Below are positions 12,964 to 18,614 of a stretch of DNA of 18,614 nt, in pieces (positions within the stretch are counted from its first letter, which is position 1; each line of letters opens with the position of its first letter). Position numbers and translations under genes: made by a program. This DNA comes from JAWABC01 sp043810595 (lineage in GTDB: Archaea > Nanobdellota > Nanobdellia > SCGC-AAA011-G17 > VGLX01). The DNA lies in NCBI GenBank assembly GCA_043810595.1, contig JBDRNX010000006.1, forward strand, positions 1 to 18,614. Direction: 5' to 3'. Below the pieces are notes generated by a model that searched no databases, had not been told where the DNA came from, and saw only the letters and a program-made list of their open reading frames with translations.

Positions 12964-15585
12964 ATGATAGAAGGAATCCACAAAAAAGTATCGAGCATCG
13001 TATTCGGACTACTAAGCCCGAAAGAAATAAAGAAAATGGCATGCGCTAAGATAGTGACACCAGAACTTTACGACAAGGAAGGATACCCAGTAGACGGCGG
13101 CCTTATGGACGTAAGACTAGGAGTCATAGACCCCGGGTTGAGGTGCAAAACATGCGGAGAAAAGCTCAAGGAATGCATGGGACACTTCGGGTATATAGAA
13201 CTAGCAAGACCGGTACTACATATACTATTCACAAAAACAATACTCGACTTCCTCAGAAGCACATGCAAAGACTGCGGAAGGATACTTGAAGATGAAAAAG
13301 AAATACAAAGACTCATACTCGTGCTTGAAAAAATAAAGAAAGAACACGGAATGGAAGCGTACAGAAGAAAAGCAAGAGAAATAATCGCAGCGATAAAAGC
13401 AAAAAAAAGAAAATGCCCACACTGCGGAAGAAAAAAACAACCAGCATACAAACTTGAAAAACCAATAAACTTCTACGAAGACGACAAAAGGTTAAATCCT
13501 ATAGAGATAAGAACAAGAATGGAAAAAATACCGGACGCAGACGCAGAACTCCTCGGACTGGACCCAAAGTTTGCCAGGCCCGAATGGGTGATCCTAACGA
13601 TACTGCAAATCCCCCCGGTAACGATGAGACCCTCAATCACGCTGGAATCAGGAGAAAGAAGCGAAGACGACCTAACCCACAAACTGGGAGACATAGTAAG
13701 GATAAACCAAAGACTATTCGAAAACATAAACGCAGGAGCACCGGAAATCATAGTAGAAGACTTATGGGATTTGTTACAATACCACATAATCACGTACTTC
13801 GACAACACACTAACATCAATACCACCAGCGAGACACAGAAGCGGACAACCATTGAAGACGCTGGTGGAGAGAATAAAAAGCAAGGAAGGAAGATTCAGAC
13901 ACAACCTCGCAGGAAAAAGAGTAAACTTTGCGGCAAGAACTGTGATAAGCCCTGACGCAACACTCAAACTGAACGAAGTAGGTGTGCCGAGGGAGATAGC
14001 AACAGAACTAACAGTCCCTGAAAGAGTCACAGAATGGAACCTGGAAAGACTGAAAGAATTCATAAAAAAGGGACCAACAGAATACCCGGGAGCAAACTAC
14101 ATAATCACACCAGACGGAAAAAAGAAAAAAATCACAGAAGAAACAAAACAAATACTAATAGACGGCCTGGAAATGGGAAGCATAGTGGAGAGACACATAA
14201 TGAACGGAGACATAGCAATATTCAACAGACAACCAAGCCTCCACAGAATGAGCATAATGTGCCACAGAATAAAAATACTTCCAGGAAGATCATTCAGGCT
14301 AAACCCCACAGTATGCAACCCTTATAACGCAGACTTCGACGGGGACGAGATGAACCTACACATACCCCAAACAGAGGAATCAAGGGCAGAAGCCGAAATA
14401 CTGATGCAAGTACAAACGCAGATCATAACACCGAAGAACGGATACAACGTAATAGGTTGCGTAGAAGATTCAATATCAGGAAACTACCTTTTGACAAAAG
14501 GGATGAGCATGTCAAAAGAAGACGCCATGAACATGCTGATCACAATAGGAGTTGACGATTACTCAAAATTCAAGAACTTCAAAAGCACAGTAACAGGAAA
14601 AGAAATATTCAGCACCTTGATGCCAAAAGACTTCAACTTCATAGGCAACTCAAAAGGGTGCAAGAAATGCGAAAACTGCAAAAAAACAAAATGTGACATA
14701 GACGCCTATGTTTTGATACAGAACGGACAGCTGGAATCAGGGATAATAGACAGCAGCACCATCGGCGAGGGAAACGGAACACTAATAAGAGCATTATACA
14801 GGGAATGCAAGGAAGACAAAACACTGGAAATAATGGGACAGATATTCAGACTGGGAATAGCAGCACTCCTGAAAAGAGGATTCTCAACAACCCTATCAGA
14901 CACTGACCTGCCACAAGACATACAAGAAAAAATAGACCAGGTGATAAAGGATGCTGAAAGAGACGTCCAGAAATTCATAGACGAATACAACAACGGAGAA
15001 ATGGAAGCACTACCAAGCAAGACGTTGGAAGAAACACTCGAATTAAGGATACTCCAAGTACTAAACAAGGTAAGAAACAGGGTAGGAGGAATAATCTCAG
15101 AGCACTCAAGCGAACACAACCCAACCATAATAATGTCAAGATCAGGAGCAAAAGGAAACATACTAAACCTAGCACAGATGGCAGCATGCGTAGGCCAGCA
15201 AGCCCTCAGGGGAAGGAGAATAGAAAAAGGATACAAAGGCAGAACATTATCACTATTCAAAGAAGGGGACAGAAGCCCAATGGCAAGGGGTTTCATAGGC
15301 AGGGGATTCAAAGACGGACTAACACCAGTAGAATTCTTCTACGCAGCAATGACAGGAAGAGACAGCCTTATGGACACAGCCCTAAGAACACCAAAATCAG
15401 GATACATGTATAGAAGGCTGGCAAACGCGCTGCAAGACCTCAAAGTGGAATACGATCACACTGTAAGAGACGCAAACAGAAACATCATACAATTCAACTA
15501 TGGTGAGGATAATTTAGACATCTCAAAAACAGAAGGCGGAACGATAAACGTCAAAAACATAGTTAAAGACGTCCTAGGAGAATAA
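12964..15585 (+). CDS. rpoA1: RNA polymerase subunit A' (N-terminal part of Rpb1)
   Basis: The 873-residue catalytic subunit fragment. The active-site Mg-binding motif is NADFDGDEMNLH, with Asp457, Asp459 and Asp461. Zinc sites are Cys61/Cys64/Cys71/His74 and Cys101/Cys104/Cys151/Cys154. Other landmarks are GRFRHNLAGKRVNFAARTVISPD, HRMSIMCHRIKILPGRSFRLN, the small CKKCENCKKTKCD cluster also common in archaeal A', GAKGNILNLAQMAACVGQQALRG, and the bridge-helix region GFKDGLTPVEFFYAAMTGRDSLMDTALRTPKSGYMYRRL. The trigger loop continues in A''. AGGTGAAAA before the ATG is a good ribosome site. No intein is present here. Confidence 0.96.
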   Translation: MIEGIHKKVSSIVFGLLSPKEIKKMACAKIVTPELYDKEGYPVDGGLMDVRLGVIDPGLRCKTCGEKLKECMGHFGYIELARPVLHILFTKTILDFLRSTCKDCGRILEDEKEIQRLILVLEKIKKEHGMEAYRRKAREIIAAIKAKKRKCPHCGRKKQPAYKLEKPINFYEDDKRLNPIEIRTRMEKIPDADAELLGLDPKFARPEWVILTILQIPPVTMRPSITLESGERSEDDLTHKLGDIVRINQRLFENINAGAPEIIVEDLWDLLQYHIITYFDNTLTSIPPARHRSGQPLKTLVERIKSKEGRFRHNLAGKRVNFAARTVISPDATLKLNEVGVPREIATELTVPERVTEWNLERLKEFIKKGPTEYPGANYIITPDGKKKKITEETKQILIDGLEMGSIVERHIMNGDIAIFNRQPSLHRMSIMCHRIKILPGRSFRLNPTVCNPYNADFDGDEMNLHIPQTEESRAEAEILMQVQTQIITPKNGYNVIGCVEDSISGNYLLTKGMSMSKEDAMNMLITIGVDDYSKFKNFKSTVTGKEIFSTLMPKDFNFIGNSKGCKKCENCKKTKCDIDAYVLIQNGQLESGIIDSSTIGEGNGTLIRALYRECKEDKTLEIMGQIFRLGIAALLKRGFSTTLSDTDLPQDIQEKIDQVIKDAERDVQKFIDEYNNGEMEALPSKTLEETLELRILQVLNKVRNRVGGIISEHSSEHNPTIIMSRSGAKGNILNLAQMAACVGQQALRGRRIEKGYKGRTLSLFKEGDRSPMARGFIGRGFKDGLTPVEFFYAAMTGRDSLMDTALRTPKSGYMYRRLANALQDLKVEYDHTVRDANRNIIQFNYGEDNLDISKTEGGTINVKNIVKDVLGE

Positions 15586-15586
15586 A

Positions 15587-18166
15587 ATGGCCGAAAAAAC
15601 ACAAGAAGAAATAAAACTGCCCGAAAAGCTCGCCCAGGAAATGGAAGCAGAAATAGAAGCAAAAAAACTAAACAAAACACAGGCAGAAAAGGCTAGGGAC
15701 ATATTAAAGCAGAGGTACACAGACGCAAAAATAAGCCCTGGAGAGGCCATAGGAATGATAACAGCAGAAAGCTTCGGAGAACCGGGTACCCAAATGTGCA
15801 TCCGTTACGATGAGAAAGTAGTGATAAAATATAGGGGGGGGATTAGAGTAGTGAAAATAGGAGAATTTGTAGATAAGGTATTAAGCTTAAGCAGGGTAAA
15901 CAACAATGTTCTAAATATAGACAACAATGTAGAACTACTTACCCTAGGACTAAACAATGAAGAAAAAGTGGAATGGAAGAAAATATCAGCAATCTGTAGG
16001 GTCAAAAGTCCTGAAAAATTGATTAAGATAAAAACAGCATCTGGAAGACAGATAACAGCAACTGACTTCCATTCATTTGTAACAAGAAAAGGAAACAAGG
16101 TTGTAAAAATAGCTGGAAGAGAATTAAAAGTTGGTGACAGGATACCTGTGATACAATATTTGCCAGAAAATTGTATAAGCGAAATAGAGCTAAGTCATTA
16201 TATGCTACCTAAACGCACAATAAAAGGTGAAACATCACTGTATGGAATATACCGTTCAAAACCAATCCCTGCCAAGATGGAACTAAACCAGCTATTTGGC
16301 TGGTTCATAGGAGCATACCTTTCTGAAGGGAATGCAACACCAGGTGAAGTATGCATCTCCAATATCGATGATGATTTTATAGATAACGCAAAAAACTTCG
16401 TGACCAGTATAGGATTGAATTACAAAGAAAGATTTGAGAGAGGAGAATTCGGTATGGGGAGACACTTTAGGGTTTCATCATCTTTACTAGCACAATTCAT
16501 GATTTCTGCATGTGGCACTGGATCAAGAAATAAAAAAGTACCGCATTTTGCTTACAGCGCAGAAGAAGGATTTGTTTCTGGGTTACTAAGAGGATATTTT
16601 GATGGTGATGGAAACTTCCATGCCTCGAGAAAGATGATAAGGGTGAGCTCAAACTCAAAAGATCTTATCGATGGGATAGCGCTCCTGCTAACAAGATTCA
16701 GAATATTCTCCTTCAAAACAAAAGACAAAAATGGACAGCATTGGCTGCTGATACCCTACAAATATGCTCCTTTATTCCTAAAACACATAGGCTCCGACAT
16801 AAAACACAAAAAAGAATCTCTACAAAAACTAGCAGGAATGGCAGAAAGTTTCTGGAACAAAAAATCCCAAGATTACACTGATATGATACCAGGCTTTGAC
16901 GATTTATTGTACGTTACAGCCAAAAAACTGCACTACCCAACAAGGTATGTTAACAATTTCACGAAAAGACAAAAAATTGGGAGGACAGCACTTCATAGGT
17001 ATGCACAGCTATTTGAGAGGCTTTCAAAACAAAGAAAAGTAGATATAACTAATGAGATAAATATTATGAAAAGAATGCTTAACTCTGACATAATTTGGGA
17101 TGAGATAGTAGAAATAACTTATGTAAAGCCAAGCAAGGAATATGTTTATGACTTGACAGTGCCTGGACTGGAAACATTCACAACCCACGAAGGGATTGTA
17201 ACACACAACACCTTGAACACATTCCACTTCGCAGGAGTAGCAGAAGTGAACGTCACACTAGGACTGCCAAGACTGATAGAAATACTTGATGCGAGAAAGG
17301 AAATAAAAACACCTGCAATGGAAATATACCTTGACAAGGACATAAGAAACGAGCCTGACAAAGTAAGAAAGGTAGCAGCCCTGATAAAACAGATAAAACT
17401 CCAAGAAGTAATCTCAGAATTCCTAATAAACATGGCAAAATCACAGATAGAGCTAAAGCCAAACAAGAAGAGAATGAAGGAACTGGGCGTGGATGAAGAA
17501 ATCATAATCAAAACGGTATCAACCATAAAAACAGCCATCATAAAACAACAAAAAGGCGAATTTGTGGCAAAGCTAAAGACCAAGGAAGGAGAAGAAACAG
17601 CAGCAAGCCTAATAGAACTTTACAAACTCAAGGAAAAGATGAAAGAACTCGTGATAAAGGGAACACCAGGCATAAAACAGGTAATGCCAACCAAGAGCAA
17701 GAACGAGTTCGTAATAATAACAGCAGGATCCAACCTGAAAGAGGTACTGGAACTTAAGGAAGTTGACGGAACAAGAACAACAACCAACAACATATTCGAA
17801 GCAGCAAAAGTGCTGGGGATAGAAGCAGGCAGACAGGCAATAATAAACGAAGCATCAACAGTAATAAAAGACCAAGGACTGGACGTGGACATAAGACACA
17901 TCATGTTCCTGGCAGACATAATGACAGCAACAGGAGAGATAAGAGGAATAACAAGAAGCGGGATAACAGGAGAGAAGGAATCAGTACTGGCAAGGGCAAC
18001 ATTCGAAACGCCAATGAAACACATAATAAACGCAGCACTTGTTGGCGAGGAAGACCACCTGAATTCTGTAATAGAAAACGTACTTTTGAACCAACCCGTA
18101 CCGCTGGGAACAGGGCTGCCAGACCTGATAGCCAAAATGAAAAAAGAACCTGAAAAGAAAAAATAA
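15587..18166 (+). CDS. rpoA2: RNA polymerase subunit A'' (C-terminal part of Rpb1) with in-frame intein
   Basis: An 859-residue precursor that becomes a 388-residue A'' subunit after removal of a 471-residue intein. A'' supplies the trigger loop, jaw and part of the cleft. The host halves are residues 1-70, ending MITAESFGEPGTQM, and 542-859, starting TLNTFHFAGVAEVNVTLGLPRLIEI. Later motifs are DVDIRHIMFLADIMTATGEIRGITRSGITG and SVLARATFETPMKHIINAA, typical of the cleft end. The intein sits between GTQM and TLNTFHFAG, the trigger loop itself, so unspliced protein should be inactive. It begins one base after the rpoA' stop and its GGAG is inside the end of that gene. Confidence 0.95.
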   Translation: MAEKTQEEIKLPEKLAQEMEAEIEAKKLNKTQAEKARDILKQRYTDAKISPGEAIGMITAESFGEPGTQMCIRYDEKVVIKYRGGIRVVKIGEFVDKVLSLSRVNNNVLNIDNNVELLTLGLNNEEKVEWKKISAICRVKSPEKLIKIKTASGRQITATDFHSFVTRKGNKVVKIAGRELKVGDRIPVIQYLPENCISEIELSHYMLPKRTIKGETSLYGIYRSKPIPAKMELNQLFGWFIGAYLSEGNATPGEVCISNIDDDFIDNAKNFVTSIGLNYKERFERGEFGMGRHFRVSSSLLAQFMISACGTGSRNKKVPHFAYSAEEGFVSGLLRGYFDGDGNFHASRKMIRVSSNSKDLIDGIALLLTRFRIFSFKTKDKNGQHWLLIPYKYAPLFLKHIGSDIKHKKESLQKLAGMAESFWNKKSQDYTDMIPGFDDLLYVTAKKLHYPTRYVNNFTKRQKIGRTALHRYAQLFERLSKQRKVDITNEINIMKRMLNSDIIWDEIVEITYVKPSKEYVYDLTVPGLETFTTHEGIVTHNTLNTFHFAGVAEVNVTLGLPRLIEILDARKEIKTPAMEIYLDKDIRNEPDKVRKVAALIKQIKLQEVISEFLINMAKSQIELKPNKKRMKELGVDEEIIIKTVSTIKTAIIKQQKGEFVAKLKTKEGEETAASLIELYKLKEKMKELVIKGTPGIKQVMPTKSKNEFVIITAGSNLKEVLELKEVDGTRTTTNNIFEAAKVLGIEAGRQAIINEASTVIKDQGLDVDIRHIMFLADIMTATGEIRGITRSGITGEKESVLARATFETPMKHIINAALVGEEDHLNSVIENVLLNQPVPLGTGLPDLIAKMKKEPEKKK
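15797..17209 (+). mobile_element. Intein in RpoA'' with LAGLIDADG endonuclease
   Basis: A 471-residue intein (precursor residues 71-541) between Met70 and Thr542. Splicing residues are all present: Cys71 at the start, block B with T-x-x-H (ITATDFHSFVT, His162), and the end EYVYDLTVPGLETFTTHEGIVTHN (His540, Asn541) before Thr+1. Two LAGLIDADG motifs are found: LFGWFIGAYLSEG (236-248, acidic E247) and VSGLLRGYFDGDG (330-342, acidic D339/D341). The homing endonuclease therefore keeps both catalytic acids. The DNA has nearly equal A and T (19 and 18 of 60 at 16321-16380), while neighbouring host DNA is far richer in A than T. Confidence 0.95.
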
Positions 18167-18177
18167 CTTTCCAGTTC

Positions 18178-18248
18178 TAACCTACAATTCTTACCATCAA
18201 ATAGTAAAAGAAAGTTCTATAACCTACAATTAACCTACGATAACCTAC
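18178..18248 (+). repeat. Four TAACCTAC repeats upstream of a promoter
   Basis: Copies start at 18178, 18220, 18231 and 18241. The last three are 11 and 10 bp apart, about one helical turn. The first two share a longer unit (AGTTCTA, optional TA, ACCTACAATT). The array ends about 12 bp before the TATA box at 18260, so it is placed like an activator or repressor binding site. Confidence 0.7.
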
Positions 18249-18257
18249 AAAATCGCA

Positions 18258-18272
18258 ACTTTTATATATAAT
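18258..18272 (+). promoter_or_regulatory. TATA box of the right-edge gene
   Basis: ACTTTTATATATAAT predicts transcription from about 18290, leaving a leader of roughly 58 nt with AAGGGGTTAG as ribosome site before ATG 18349. Confidence 0.65.
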
Positions 18273-18348
18273 AATAAGATACTCTAATAACAATTTTTAG
18301 GGGGTTCGTATTCAATTGCCTGTTAACTTACAAAAAAGGGGTTAGTTA

Positions 18349-18614
18349 ATGCATAAAAAAGAGATAAAGGGAAGAATCTATTTCTACACAAGCTACAGAG
18401 ACAAGACTGGCAAAATAATAACTAAATACCTGGGAAGTTCTAAAAGTGAAGCCAGGAAAAATGAAGACAAACTGAAACACAGAAAAAGAAAAAAAACAAG
18501 ATGGTTCTTCTTCGTCATCCTAACCATGCTACTCTTAGGCTTGATGCTAACCCTAAACGTTAGTTCTGAAAACATAACCCTACAAAACATAAGCGAAGCA
18601 ACCTCAACAAACCT
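18349..18614 (+). CDS. Membrane-anchored protein, N-terminal part (cut by window edge)
   Basis: The first 88 residues of a protein I cannot name. It begins with a short basic domain (KGRIYFYTSYRDKTGKIITKYLGSS), a pattern that recalls N-terminal modules in DPANN surface proteins, though this is from memory and not checked. A very basic stretch follows (KLKHRKRKKTR), then one transmembrane helix (about residues 52-69, WFFFVILTMLLLGLMLTLNV), then a Ser/Thr/Asn-rich segment that should lie outside the cell (NVSSENITLQNISEATSTN). The basic side faces the cytoplasm. The gene has its own promoter behind the TAACCTAC repeat array, so it is probably regulated apart from the polymerase operon. Confidence 0.75.
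   Translation, partial: MHKKEIKGRIYFYTSYRDKTGKIITKYLGSSKSEARKNEDKLKHRKRKKTRWFFFVILTMLLLGLMLTLNVSSENITLQNISEATSTN

Noticed and set aside
18178..18248. CRISPR-like array
   Set aside because: The repeated unit is only about 8 bp with 2-3 bp between the close copies, far too short for CRISPR repeats and spacers.

Overview
The window looks archaeal and most likely comes from a DPANN-type genome (Woesearchaeota/Pacearchaeota-like; inferred from gene content and style, not from a database search). The signs are an RNA polymerase operon in archaeal order with split large subunits (H, B'', B', A', A''), TATA/BRE promoters with several apparently leaderless starts, intron-bearing tRNA genes, archaeal Elp3 and Sua5, and a gyrase B of bacterial type.

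Layout, left half. Positions 1-2721 (minus) hold the 5' part of gyrB, which runs off the left edge and is interrupted by a 431-residue intein with an HNH-type endonuclease. Next come elp3 (minus), a divergent promoter, and a plus-strand pair: an RDD-family membrane protein overlapping an SppA-type signal peptide peptidase. A strong hairpin follows, then a Sua5/YrdC threonylcarbamoyl-AMP synthase, a signal-peptide plus single-TM surface protein with beta-sandwich-like repeats, and a small unidentified minus-strand gene whose stop overlaps it.

Right half. Positions 8691-9399 carry three tRNA genes with six apparent introns: Tyr(GTA) with one, Asp(GTC) with three, and Lys(TTT) with two. The Lys introns flank a 6-nt exon holding the anticodon. 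No promoter is visible between tRNA-Lys and rpoH, so the tRNAs and rpoH-rpoB''-rpoB'-rpoA'-rpoA'' are probably one transcript from a promoter near 8960. rpoA'' carries a second, 471-residue intein with a LAGLIDADG endonuclease. After the operon there is an array of a short repeat in front of a TATA box, and the start of a membrane-anchored protein cut by the right edge.

Themes. Elp3 (tRNA wobble U34 modification), Sua5 (t6A37 modification) and the three tRNA genes touch the same anticodon loops, though a shared regulon is not shown. Host coding DNA prefers A/C on the plus strand whichever way a gene points; both inteins break this pattern, suggesting fairly recent arrival. The best candidates for something undescribed are the heavily interrupted tRNA pair in front of the polymerase operon, and the 22-codon leaderless ORF at its predicted 5' end.
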